From positions 7,119 through 71,118 of the forward strand of contig DF241015.1 in assembly GCA_000507305.1 (NCBI GenBank): a stretch of 64,000 bases of DNA, given 5' to 3'. The position numbers and the translations under genes are program-made. Within the stretch, counting starts at the first letter, position 1. Each line of letters starts with the position of its first letter. This DNA comes from Breviolum minutum Mf 1.05b.01. Lineage: Eukaryota; Sar; Dinophyceae; Suessiales; Symbiodiniaceae. The notes under the pieces are model-generated. The model made no database searches, had not been told where the DNA came from, and saw only the letters and a list, made by a program, of their open reading frames with translations. This document shows positions 26,101 through 39,500 of the stretch, piece after piece.

Positions 26101-27252
26101 ACACAACGAGCCGAGATTCCTCCAGTAAAAGCCAGACAGATTTGTCACAATTTTGACACACTTTTTGAACTGGCTATTCTTGGTATGACTCACCGACTTA
26201 ACAGTGCAGATGAAACTCTTTTCAAGATTTTTGAAGTATCCATAAGTATCCGAATTTGTTGTGGATGGTTATGGATGCTATTGAATATGCTGTGTATGCT
26301 ACTTTTGTCACACAGATGCATTGCTACAGGGCAGCAAGAACTTGGGCATTGCTGCATCCCTGTTTGATGATGAGCCGGTGCGACGGGAAAATTGGACTTT
26401 CCGAAAACGTTGAACTTATCTTCGGGCTATGCGTCTTGGTGAGAGAAACATGAAAGAACATTATGTAAACAGAACGAAGCCAGCATACGAGCTACCGGCG
26501 AGAAGGTCTCTGCAGGATTCTTTTTGTTCGATGGAAATATGATACCGGTATAGCAAGGTCTTTTTGCCCGTCGCCACTCTCATCTGCCCCACCTGGTTGC
26601 ATTTGCAGCTGGTTGGTGATATCTTTCCTCGGCATAGCTGGCTTTTGTACGCTACTCGACAATAAACTCTAAATCTTTCCAAATACTCCAAAAAGATCCA
26701 AAAAGAGCGCCGAACGGAGATACTTCTCTTGTAAATTCACATTTACTACGGCAATTCAATCATTCTTGTGAAATCCTTCTAGTAAGTAATCCTTCTAACG
26801 TATTGACAGTGTACTGATGTACATAACCGCTGAAACCACCACAACCACCGCCACAATCGAGGACGAGAACGAGAATAACATACATATATATACAATGATA
26901 TTCAGCGAGATAGTTACAGCACACAGCATCATACAACAACATACAGCATCAGACAACAACATACGATAACTCGCAACAACTTGCAACAACATACTGTACA
27001 GCTACAGCAAAATACACCAACATACAACAACGTACAGGACATACAGCAGCATAGACCAGCATACAGCAAAATAAATCAGCATTGTACCACAAGATGTAAC
27101 AACCCGCAAGAGCATATATAGAACAAAAAACCGATCAACAAACAGCGAACAACAATCTCAACAGCAAACAACAACACAAAGCACCACAAGCACCGCCACC
27201 ACTACTACCACTACCCCTCCCCTACTACTACTACTACTACTACTACTACTAG

Positions 27253-27290
<38 letters not shown>

Positions 27291-27292
27291 AA

Positions 27293-27350
<58 letters not shown>

Positions 27351-27446
27351 AAACTACTACTTAAACTACTACTAAAACTACTAACACTACTACTAAAACT
27401 ACTACTAAACCTACTACTAAAACTACTACTACTACTACTACTACTG

Positions 27447-27490
<44 letters not shown>

Positions 27491-27523
27491 GCAAACAACA
27501 ACAACACCAACAACAAGAACAAC

Positions 27524-27557
<34 letters not shown>

Positions 27558-30500
27558 ACAACAAGAACAAGAACAAGAACAAGGACCAATAACCAATAAC
27601 AACAATAACAAGAAACAAGAACAACAATAACACCAAGAACAATGGCGACGAAAACAAGAACGACAACGACAACAACGAGCAAAACTACCGCATCGCTCAA
27701 CCACAGCAACGACGGCAACAACGACAATGACAAGCTCGAAAGCAATGGCCACAGTGGCCACAGTCACATTTTTTTGAAGACAGTCCTGTCAATAAACTGC
27801 AACCATTCGGGATCGGTTGGCACGGTCGTGAGCAGGTGCCTGGAATATTTCGCCAAACAATTTTCTTCTCCAAGTGCTCCAAGTCAACAAAGAAACCATG
27901 AAACACCCAAGGGAACAACAAACGGATGTTTCAAATTTATTTGGGTTCGACATGAGTGTCCTTTCTTCATCCAGGCCAAAAAGCCGATTCCGGTGGCAAA
28001 GACCACCCAGGCTGGTTTCAGGTGGTTATTGTGGTGGTGCTTCCAAGAATGGTGGTGCCCCACGAATTCAATATTTTTTGACGAATGTTTCTTTCGTTCA
28101 GACATAGAAAAGTGTTGCTTGCGGTTAGTTGGGATGATTTTAAATAATTCATTCCATTTTGAAACGTACCACGTAGATTAGATAACTCAGGAAAACCTAA
28201 TCCTAGAAAAATCACAACAACCGCCAAAAACAAAAAAACATCCAAGAGAATGCACCATCAAAAGAGGTTGTGTCAAGTTGATTTAGTTAACTTTGTCCAA
28301 TTACATTCATGAAATCATAAACATACATTTTCATTTTCTGTGATGTGTTTTTCTTTGATTTCTCTTTGTTTCATGTAACTATACCTTATTTTCATGTATT
28401 TTCAATAGTCACTAGTGCTCAGTGTTTTGGAGCCTTTTTTGCCACGGGATTGATTTTCACCTAGGCACGGAAGTTGTTCCGTGTGTCCGTCAAAGAAGTC
28501 ACCGAACACAAGCTTGGAGATTGAACGGATTTTTTTTGTGGGATTTTGTCTCCCTCGTTTTGGCAACAAGAAAAGCATGTCCACTTTGGATCTCACTTTG
28601 GTGCTAGGCATCCTCACTCTTTGGGGACGAGGTGCTGTGGGTTGATCTGCTACTTTTCCAGAGCTGAGATTGGAGATGAAAATGACCAACTTGGGGGTGT
28701 CAACACTGCAGCATACTGCAGTTGGTGCAGGGTCCTTCCAGGGAGATTCAATCCTCAAACTTTGAAGTGTAACCATCAATCCCCCCCCCCGGCGGGATGG
28801 CGTGAAAGTGTCATTTGGAAAACTGTCAGGATCCACTGTTTAGCGATGTCACTTGGCAGAAAGTGGAATGATGGGACAAGAGATACATGTTGTTTTAATG
28901 ATACCTTCCACGCAAGCTTCGCTTCAGCGAAATAGAAACAATTGGATGATTAGAAACTCCTCAAAGGAAAAAGGACTTCTCGAGGACAAAGATGTTCTTC
29001 GACATACGGTATCGTACCGGACATGTCTCCTCATATATTATGTATCATATCATGTATGACATGTTGATATTCTTGTGTATCTACCTGCTTTTGAAGTCTT
29101 GTCATCCTCGCCCTCCCTTGATTGTCGTTCTTCAATCCCATGCTTGGCTTAAATGTCATTGTTATCATCACCATCACCGCCATCAGTATCATGCTCTTCG
29201 TACTCATCATCATACAAATTATCATGATCATCACCATCCTTAGCTTTGCAATTTGATTGGTTTTTGTGCATGTTTGCTATCAAAATGATCCTCGCTCATG
29301 TTCACCACGTTCATCATAGACTGCTTTTTTTAAGCTCTTCCAAAATGTTCCTTTGCGTTGATACCTTGGTTGCTTCTCCTGCTTCTCGAGGCCAAGGGCA
29401 AAGGTAAAGGCAAAGCCAAAACGGGAACAATGTCGCTTGGTCAACATGAATTAGGTTTTTGGTGCCTTGATGAATGTTTGGGCCCAGGAGGCGTGAAATA
29501 GTTTTAGGCTTAAGCCAAAATCCATCTAGATGTCATCTCCAGTTTATCACTGTTGAAGATGAAAGATGAAACATACTGAGGAATAATTCGTACGCATGCT
29601 TCCACAATTTTCCACACTGAGTAGAAAGCGTTTCACGGAGATGATGATCATCTACATCAAAAAACCGTCAGACTATACTCTTTCTTTGCGTGCAGTTCTT
29701 CTTGAATGTTGGTGTCACATTGAATTTTCGTAGGTAAACCTGTTGTGTGTGGGGAAATCTGTAAACCATGGTAAACCTGTTGTGTGTAGGGAAAGTCTCT
29801 ATACCACTTTTGTAGGAATTCAACAACTAGCTACAGTAAACATGACATGTGAAGACCCGACAAACTCAACCTTCGGCAGCTACGCCGAGGTCAGGGGGAG
29901 GCCTCTTTGATGACCCTTTGGCAGGTGCAAAGAAGACGCAGGCAGCGGGGGGTATTTGGAACTCAACAGTGGTTGTTTTGAAATAGTAGGTTTGATTTTT
30001 GGAGTGACAGATTAACCAGGTGAAACAAAGCACCAAAGCACAGAAACTGTTGTTTTCTGAAAGCCTACTGGAGTATGCAAGGCTTCTTCACCCAGTCCTG
30101 CGGCCACACTCTTCGATGAGGAGCCACGGCAGGCAGATCAGATAGACTAACTCTTGCACTTCGACAACCTTATCCATGGATTTGTTTTTTTAATAATTGT
30201 GAACCTTTTTCTCACATAACACGCTGCTGTTCCCACAACATAGAAAAACTTCCTACGATAAGCAGAAACCTTCCCACATTATGACATATAATTTATTGAA
30301 TAATTGTACTACTATGCAATTTACAACTATATTATGATCATATATATATATATATACACATTAGATATATATTTATGTATGCAAATACTAGTGATCTTTT
30401 GACCAGTGCGCTGGACTGTTTCCCTCATGACCATCAGAAGAGGGTCGAAGTCCAACATGAGGTGTTGAAGGATTGAATCAGGTTGAACATGACCCATAGC

Positions 30501-33500
30501 ATCCATGTATGGTACATTCATTTACATTTGGTTGATTTCTATGGTAAATGTATACATAAATAATTTACCATACATGGATCCTATGGGACATGTTGTAAAT
30601 CCATATAGACTACTGTAGTGGTGAAAGCTTTCTCAGGCTTTCCCATGAGTTTGGCACCATGCATGCCATGCAGGCTGCAGCTTCACCGAAGTCGGGACTT
30701 TTTGGTGATGGACCGAGCTCGGTGTGGCTACACAGAGGGGAGAGAAGATTTTTCATGCGTGAAGTTTTGTGTCATGTTCAACAACAAACTTCATTGAAGG
30801 TCGAAGGCTCATGCAAGCCTCATGCCAACTGTCTTCTGCTTCCTCATGCCAACTGATGGAGATGTCTTTAAAACATATGTGCTGTATTTGATGAGAAATG
30901 AATGGTCGAAGCCCATGGAAAGCCCTTTTGCAGTTCGATGTTGCCAGTACTTTAATAGTAGAAACTCACTCTATTGGTGCGTACATATACTCTAGAGGCG
31001 CCAGAAAAGGTAGGCCAATAGATCATAGATGTGATTTAAAAATAGATACAAAAGGTATCAACAGGTAATTTTGCAAGGAGGCGCCATCAGGTTTCATGCG
31101 AACTTTAGGAGAGTTGCTTTCAGTGGATTCTCTGATTGCAGTGTGGACATATCCTGGAACAGGTCAATTTGAGATTCGGGAATCCTTCCGCTGCCAAAAA
31201 CGGCCGTTTGGAAGAATGATTCTTAAAAAAAGTGGCTCCAGATTTTCATCCCATGGACCGTTGAAGGATTTATGGCCTGGTCATTATTCCAACAAATGGA
31301 TTCGGATTCCTGTCACAATCTCCAGACCTGGAGTCGTGCCACGGCGAAAACCATCGATTGGGTTTTTCTATCCGGCCGAGCCTTTACTAAACTACCGAAA
31401 GGACCTCCAAATGATGGTGCGTGTAGTAGAAAACCAATCAGAAATCTGCTTTAATGATCTCAAAAGTGTCCAGACATTTCCAATATTTCTTGAATCTTAC
31501 CAAGAGGCTTTCCATAGCATCCACTCAGTACAAAACATATGCAAATGACATTCTGGCTGCAACAACCGCAGTATTTGCTGTTCGGCTGCCTATTTCCAAG
31601 CTAACTACCTGTGTTTGTCTCTCTCTCTCTCTACTTCCAGTGCTGTCTTCTGCGGCTTGTGGCTGGCAGGCGCCAATCTCCAAGACATTGCCAGGGCCGC
31701 TGACGCAGGTGTTAGAAGCTGCTCATTCCACAATTGAACCCAGCTGTTACTTGTAAGTCTTCTTCTAGATTCTAGCTTTTACATTATATATAATTATAAA
31801 ATATGATATTTATACATACACGCAGACTGCAGATTCTGCCCTTTTTTAGTGCCTCTAAAACAAAAAAGCCGTCCATGTTTTCGTTGTGGTGCGTTTCGGG
31901 TGGGAGGTAGGAAGCTTGAATTTGATTGGTATGATGCCCATTTTTGCAAAATTTACGGCATATCAAAATTTCCCGATGTACATAAGATGAGATAAGATTG
32001 GAGTCTGTAGAAGGGCTATGAAGGATGTTGGTTACATTTTTGAGGAGATTTCATTGACATACAGCAGTCGCTGATGCCTTCTCTTTTCTTGGTTTCAGTT
32101 TTCCTGCATCTAGCTTCTACACGATGAATTAGTGGAAGCATGTAGAATCTGTGCCACAGCAGGTAGGGCTGGTTAAATGTAGGTGTGAGGCCACAAGGCT
32201 CATGTCTGAAGTTTGACTATTCACCTGCCCAAATCTGTTCCCGTTGAAAGTCTTGGATTGGTGGGGTCTTCTTGGGCGTGCTTGCACTGTGACAGGCACC
32301 TGTTGCCAAGACGTTGCCAGGGCCGCTGACACAGGCGCCAGAAGAAGCTGAAAGACAATTGCATGTAGTGACCTTGTAGATATGCCTTCCACTCATCTAC
32401 CAGTACCCTGGAAGTAAACATACGAAAAAACGAGTTCTCTCTCTTTTTGGCGTCCTTGTAACAATGGAGGCTTCGGCTGGAAAAAGTGGCTTGCCATTCG
32501 CCGAGGATGAGCCGGTGTGGGTGCCAAGCATGATGTGTTGAAAGTCCAGGGGTCCCAACGACAGAAATGGCTTGATAAACAGAAACAAATTAGATCAAAT
32601 TAGTGTACACTTTGAAGAACTTGTCTTAAGATATCTTAAGATATGATTTTCGTTTTCCATCGTTTTCCTTGTTGGGAGGTTCCGAAGTCCGCGCCAGAGA
32701 AGGCTGTGCCAGAGCAGGTGGGGATAATTGAAGTAGGCATTTGTATGCATTTGTCATGGATCATACTGTTATACATATAGTCATATAGTCTCATATAGTC
32801 ATAGTCTGTCCTTTTTTTTATTCCTGTCATGGTCCAGTCCCAGCAAGCGCATTTTATGTTGATGTTGATTCATATCCGTTATCATTACAATTGTGAATCT
32901 AGACGTAGCTAGATTGAATTTGGATGAATTTGGACTGTACATGGATCGTTAGATGCTACTTCGGTTCGACAAATGCTTTGGTTGCAGGGCAGCAAAAACA
33001 TACCGGCGGCAGCGTCCTTGTTTAATGAGAAGCCCGTGGGGCTTTTCGGCGACAAGCCGGTGCGGGACAAGCCGGTGCGGCGGGAATGTTGGCGTGGGAA
33101 ACGAGTGCAAATCGCTTTTTGCTTTTGCTCCCTAAAAACACATTCTATATTGGGGTGACCTCATTTGTGGAAACCTTGACACATTGAAACACCAATAGTT
33201 CAATAGGTAAACGTAGGCGAATATTTCCGACTGAGGGGTAGCAAAACTACGCAAGACCAAGCAAGCCAACTTCGTTAGGACGTGAATCCCTTGTATTTTG
33301 TGTTTTTGGTTGCCAGGCATCTTCTCTCCTGGGCCTCTTTGGGGACGAGGACCCGGCGTGGTGTCCCAGGTTTCCTGCTACTTTCATCTACTTTGGCAGT
33401 TCAGAATTATTGGTCCTGGCTTATTTGGCTTGTGGGTTGGGGTGGAGAATTGCAAAGTCATGAACCATTCGAGCAGGGCTACACGGTTGAAATCTCATTT

Positions 33501-36500
33501 GTAAGCTTCTCTCTCAAGTCCTTAGCCCCTGACGGGTGTGTTAACCTGCCCACTTCAGTTCATGTTAAAAGTCTTGTATTGGTGGGGTCTTCTTGGGGAT
33601 CCTGGCACAGTGAGAGGCACCTGTTGCCAAGACGGTGCCAGGGCCACTGACGCAGGCGCCAGAAGAAGCTCAAAGACAATTGCGTGTAGATGCATGTAGT
33701 GACCTTGTACAGACATGTATAAACCATGTTGAACATATTCAAACATGGATCTAGACTAGGGTCATTGCAAGCTGCACGCAAAGAACTACTCGCAATTTGG
33801 TGTTTTGGCAATATCCATGCAATATGCCTTCCACTCACTTTAGCCTAAGTTGTCTACCCTCCCTGTCTTCTACTGGTATCCTGGAAGTAGAAATTAGTTC
33901 TCTCTCTTTATGGCGTCCTTGTAACAATGGAGGCTTCGTCTGGAAAAAGTGGCTTGCCATTCGCCGACGAGGAGCCGGTGTGGGTGCCAAGCATGATGTG
34001 TTGAAAGTTCAGGTGTCCCAACGACAGAAATGGCTTGATAAACAGAAACAAATTAGATCAAATTAGTGTACAATTCGAAGAACTTGTCTTAAGATATCTT
34101 AAGATATGATTTTCGTTTTCCATCGTTTTCCTTGTTGGGAGGTTCCGAAGTCCGCACCAGAAAAGGCTGTGCCAGAGCAGGTGGGAGAAGGGCGCAATTC
34201 CGTGCATTTTTTTTGGTTCCAAGTCTTGCAACAAGCGATCTAGAAGCCCAAATGACAAACGTTATTGTGGGGTTCCAAGAACATAGTGACAAAGTGTAAA
34301 GACTTCACACAGAGGTGTCAGGGATCGGAGGGAGGCTTAGTTGGTTACCTAGTTGGTTCGTTGGTGGATATTTGAAGTAGGCATTTGTATGCATTTGTCA
34401 TGGATCATACTGCAATATTCAGGGATGCAGGATCAGGAATGGCTAGTCGGTGAGTCCCATAGATATCCTTGGTATTTGCATCAAACCGGCGCCGCAAATT
34501 TGAATCAAACGGGCCCAAAGAGTTGAAAACCAAATCTATAAAGTTTATACATATAGTCTCAATTAGTCCCATATAGTCATAGTCCGTCCATGTTTTGCTC
34601 CTGTCATGGTCCAGTCCCATCAAGCGCATTTCATGTTGATGTTCATATCTATTACCATTCCGTTATCATTATAATTGTGAACCTAGACGTAGCTAGATTG
34701 AATTTGGATGAATTTGGACTGTACATGGATCGTTAGATGCTACTTCNNNNNNNNNNNNNNNNNNNNNNNNNNNNNNNNNNNNNNNNNNNNNNNNNNNNNN
34801 NNNNNNNNNNNNNNNNNNNNNNNNNNNNNNNNNNNNNNNNNNNNNNNNNNNNNNNNNNNNNNNNNNNNNNNNNNNNNNNNNNNNNNNNNNNNNNNNNNNN
34901 NNNNNNNNNNNNNNNNNNNNNNNNNNNNNNNNNNNNNNNNNNNNNNNNNNNNNNNNNNNNNNNNNNNNNNNNNNNNNNNNNNNNNNNNNNNNNNNNNNNN
35001 NNNNNNNNNNNNNNNNNNNNNNNCAACAACAACAACAACCACAACAACCTCCAAGTCAACACCTGCAATGATTCCCTGCAACGAGTGCATTGGCGGGGAG
35101 GCGCTGCGCCCTCTCCCACACAACCCTCCAGCTTTTTTTTAACAGTCGGCCCCCCGCACGCACCAGCACCACAACAAAAACAACAACCACCAGCAGCAAC
35201 ATCAACAACAACTAAAGCCTGCCACACAGTGGTCCGAGCATGGTGTGTTTCGTACATTTTGACGGAATGTGCCCCTGGCCAAAACTGTGTGCAATTTTTC
35301 ATGTCGTATTTGGCCAGAGATCCGGGTCTAATAATTTTTTTTTGATCTGGCCAGGAACGCAGAGACACGCTCCCAGTGGAGTTTTCGTGTAGCGTAATTT
35401 TTTTTTGATCCCGAAAAAATTTGTGGTTGATCCCTTCTAGTATAATTTTTTTTTGATCCTTAAATAATTTTTTTTTGATCCGGCAGCCGCAAAACTACGC
35501 AAGACCAAGCAAGCTAGCTTCGTTAGGACATGAATCTCTTGTATTTTGTGTTTTTTGTTGGCAGGCATCTTCTCTCCTGGGCCTCTTTGGGGACGAGGAC
35601 CCGGCGTGGTGTCCCAGGTTTCCCACAAGTCAGTCGCTTAGATGAAGTTTACGGTTGACTATGACCCTAAAGATGCAAAGATGTTCCAATGTATCGTTCA
35701 TAAAGATCTGATTCTCTTTGCTACTTTCGTCTACTTTGGAAGTTCAGAATTGGTTCTGGCTTGTTTGGCTTGTGGGTTGGGGTGGAGAATTGCAAAGTCA
35801 TGAACCATTCGAGCAGGGCTACACGGTTGAAATCTCATTTGTAAGCTTCTCCCTCAAGTCCTTTGCCCCTGACGGGTGTGTTAACCTGCCCACTTCAGTT
35901 CATGTTAAAAGTCTTGTATTGGTGGGGTCTTCTTGGGGATCCTGGCACTGTGAGAGGCACCTGTTGCCAAGAAGACGGTGCCAGGGCCGCTGACGCAGGC
36001 GCAAGAAGAAGCTCAAAGAAATAAAGGCAATTGCATGTAGATTGCATGTAGACTTGTATACAGATGCATTTAGTGACCTTGTATAAACATGTATGAACCA
36101 TGTTATACACAGAAATCGCAAACTAGATGCCTTCCACTCATGTCAGCCTAAGTTGTCTAGCCTGTGTTCTACCAGTAAGTAAAAATGTGTAAAAATATAT
36201 AATATGTCAGTTCTCTCTCTTTTTGGCGTCCTTGTAACAATTGAGGCTTCGGCTGGAAAAAGTGGCTTGCCATTCGCCGAGGATGAGCCGGTGTGGGTGC
36301 CAAGCATGATGTGTTGAGGGTCCAGGGGTTCCACTGACAGAAATGGCTTGATAAACAGAAACAAATTAGATCAAATTAGTGTATGCTTCGAAGAACTTGT
36401 CTTAAGATGATATGATTTTCTTCTTCCTTGTTGGAGGTTCCGAAGTCCGCACCAGAGAAGGCTGTGCCAGAGCAGGTGGGAGGGTTCCAAGAACATAGTG

Positions 36501-39500
36501 ACATAGTGTAAAGACTTCAGACAGACGTGTCAAGGATTGGAGGGAGGCTTAGTTTTTCAATCGTTGAAGTAGGTATTTGTGACACCTCCCTTTGTTTTTT
36601 TTTCTGACATGTTTTCTGTAGTATTTGAAGTCAGACCTGGGTCCCCGAAAATTTGAATGACGGAGAACGAAGTGAGTGTATTGCATTGGCGCAAGGTGTC
36701 ATTTAACGGTTGTTATGGCCTATAAATTAGCTATCGGGCTATAAATTGTTTAAACATAGCAAGACCCATGGAGTCGACAAGTCCTTCCGACCTTCCCTTT
36801 TTCACGTTTTGCTTCTTTACAGGTGAGCAAAAACTTGGGCTTTGCTGCGTCCTTGTTCGATGACAAGCCAGTGCGGCTGTTTGATGACATGCCAGTAACG
36901 AGCTCAACTTCTCCAACGAAACACTGATGGTTACATATGGGAGCATAGAAGCATGTGATTATATAATATATACATATATTCTACATTATTCCATATTAGT
37001 TTGAACGGGACGGTCTGACATTTCACTGCTTCTGTTGATCCTCAATGACCTCTTCTCTGCTCCAGGCAAAAGGTGCCATTCCTGTTGCGACCGCCAAGGC
37101 AGGAGTTCAGCTGCTTTTGGAGATGCCATTGTTCTTAAAAGGATGTGGGGGGTAGCAATATGTCAGGCAATATTGCACATGTTGTGCGGGGGTTTGTTGC
37201 CTGGGGTCTTGAAGTAAATTGGTATTACATCATGATCATTTGAGCCATTTAGTGTGCATTGCTGAACATGTGTGGGATTGAGATCGAGCCCATATTCAGA
37301 GGTGTTATCGACCAAGGGTATTTACTTGGTTGCTTGTTTCTAGGCATCTTCCCTCCTGTTTGCGGACGAGGCCCTTGTGCGGTCAGCTTTCTGTAGGTTT
37401 TGTCAGTTTCTTTGCAGATGACTTAAGTCAGACTCATAATATGATGGTCGAGGTTGAAACGATATTCCAATTTCATCCAATTTCTAAGCATTTCCAAAGG
37501 ATCCATGTAATTATCGTTGATGCATCATTATAATACACCGAAGAAGATCCAGCAGTGATCTACTGTAATTATTACTTTGGCAGTTCAGATGCGGGTCGTT
37601 CAGATTTGGGTGTGACTTGTGGCCCAAGGTGGGCAATGAGAATTGACAACCGATTAAATTGTAGAGTAGTCATGCAAGCATGCTTACTACATTGGAATAT
37701 CGTTTGCAAACTGCTCTTCCAAGTCCTGAGCTAGTGTGATTGTGGGGTGGATGCGTCGATGCGTGTGCCTTTTGGAGGGTGCGAGCACCTGCTCTTGTGT
37801 GTGTGGGTGTGTGTATGTATGTATCTGCTGTTGCTCATTGCTTTGCATGTCTTTCCGTGACAGAAATACTGGAATATGGATTACAACCTGTTGCCAAGCT
37901 AGCATTTGCTCCAACATGATTCGTAGCGTACGTCGTACGTAGCGATTTGATTCTAGGGTTTACGGAATACCATACCCATGCCTTTCATCATGTTGCATCT
38001 CTTTACATACTTTGTGGCACCACGAGGTACTTGTGGGCCCAGTCACAGGACATGGAACACACCGTTGGCATCTCGAAGACCGACTTTAAACCGCAATAAG
38101 TCATGATCCATGCGAACATATATATGTATAGAGATGCTTTCGGTCTTTGTGTTTTGTCCATATATCGGTCTATTGGTCTATCTTCCTGTTCATATTTCCA
38201 TGGCATCCCATCAATCCAAGCTTTAGCATTCCGTTCTTTGAAGGTTTCTGTTTCTGTTTCTGCCTGCCTGTTTGCCTCTGTTTCTGTTTCTGCCCATCAG
38301 CTGCCATTTATTAGTCTGGGTATGTATTCATGGGGTGTTCTGTTCCACTCATGGCTCTTGGCTGGCAGGCGCCTGTGCCCAAGACATTTCCGCCACCGCT
38401 GACGCAGGTGCTAGAAGCCGCTCACTTCACAGCTGAATGCAGCTATTTCTTTGTATAGCAAGCATACGATATATCTAATATCTAATATTGATACATATTG
38501 TGCCTATATCGCTTTAAAAAATGTCCACACTTTTTTGTGCCATGTCGGAAGTAGGAAGCTTGCTTTCCCGACCTTTGCTTGGTGCTGGAGGCATCGGCTG
38601 GAAAAAGTCGTCCGCCTTTACTAGACCACGAGCCGGTGTGGGTGCCAAGTGATGATCCAAAAGCGCCCTGGATTGATAGAAAGCTGAAACGTAATGATTT
38701 CAGAGTCAGCGGAAAGCAAGTTCACCATAGTTTGTGTCATGTGTACATCCAAGGAGCTAGCGTTGATCTGTGATGCAACTGTCAGGGTTTGAGCTATGCT
38801 TTCGTACAGTCGAGGTTCTGCAGCCCACACCAGTTGAGGCTGCACCACAGGTTCGGATGTCCAATTCATTTCTTTTGCTTGAAAGCCTCTGCAGATTTCG
38901 GATTGTGCGGCCATCCGGTGCCACCATGTGCCACCCAAGAGACCAAGATCTCTGGAAAATATTGGAAGAGCTATGAACAAATGAACTTCTTTTGTAAAAT
39001 TCAGGACTTCAGGTGGTATCAGGAGCTTGCAGGAGGGCTTGGTCGTTTACCTTTCGCATTTGCGGTACCTCCTCATTCCTTCGAGTTTAGGTATGATCCA
39101 ATTAGTTGTTTGGGTTTTGTGTCCAGCCTTAAACTTGCAAACATGCAACTCACACACACATGCACATGCTTCCACCAGCAATGTTTCACCCCGAAAGAAT
39201 GCGTTCAGTTCGGCTTTTGATGCCTATGTAAATTAAGCTATAAGCTCGTGTTCGCAAGATTCGATTATACTTTGCATCAAGAACTAGCCTTGTTAGTTCT
39301 AATTATGGAGGACACTATTGAATGCTGCTCTTCTTTGCACGAGTTCTTTGTGCAGGTCAGCAAAAACTTGGGCTTTGCTGCGTCCTTGTTCGATGACAAG
39401 CCAGTGCGGCTTTTTGAAGACACGCCGGTGCGGAGGGAGAATTGGTGTTGTGGAAACGAATGCATCTCTCTCACAATTTTTGTGTTTGGCTTTGCTTGTG

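Noticed and set aside
27158-27745. Ser/Val-rich minus frames of up to 195 residues
   Set aside because: They arise from pure ACT and AAC trinucleotide repeats.
31670-31756. T cassette exons extending into VLEAA/APEEA readings
   Set aside because: T7, T8 and T9 meet stop codons within 2-7 codons after CAG, so a common exon end at CAG is simpler; kept as an alternative for T2.
33282-33650. 122-residue + frame over L2 and T4
   Set aside because: It is out of frame with the conserved L cassette reading; the cassettes recur elsewhere in the other frame.
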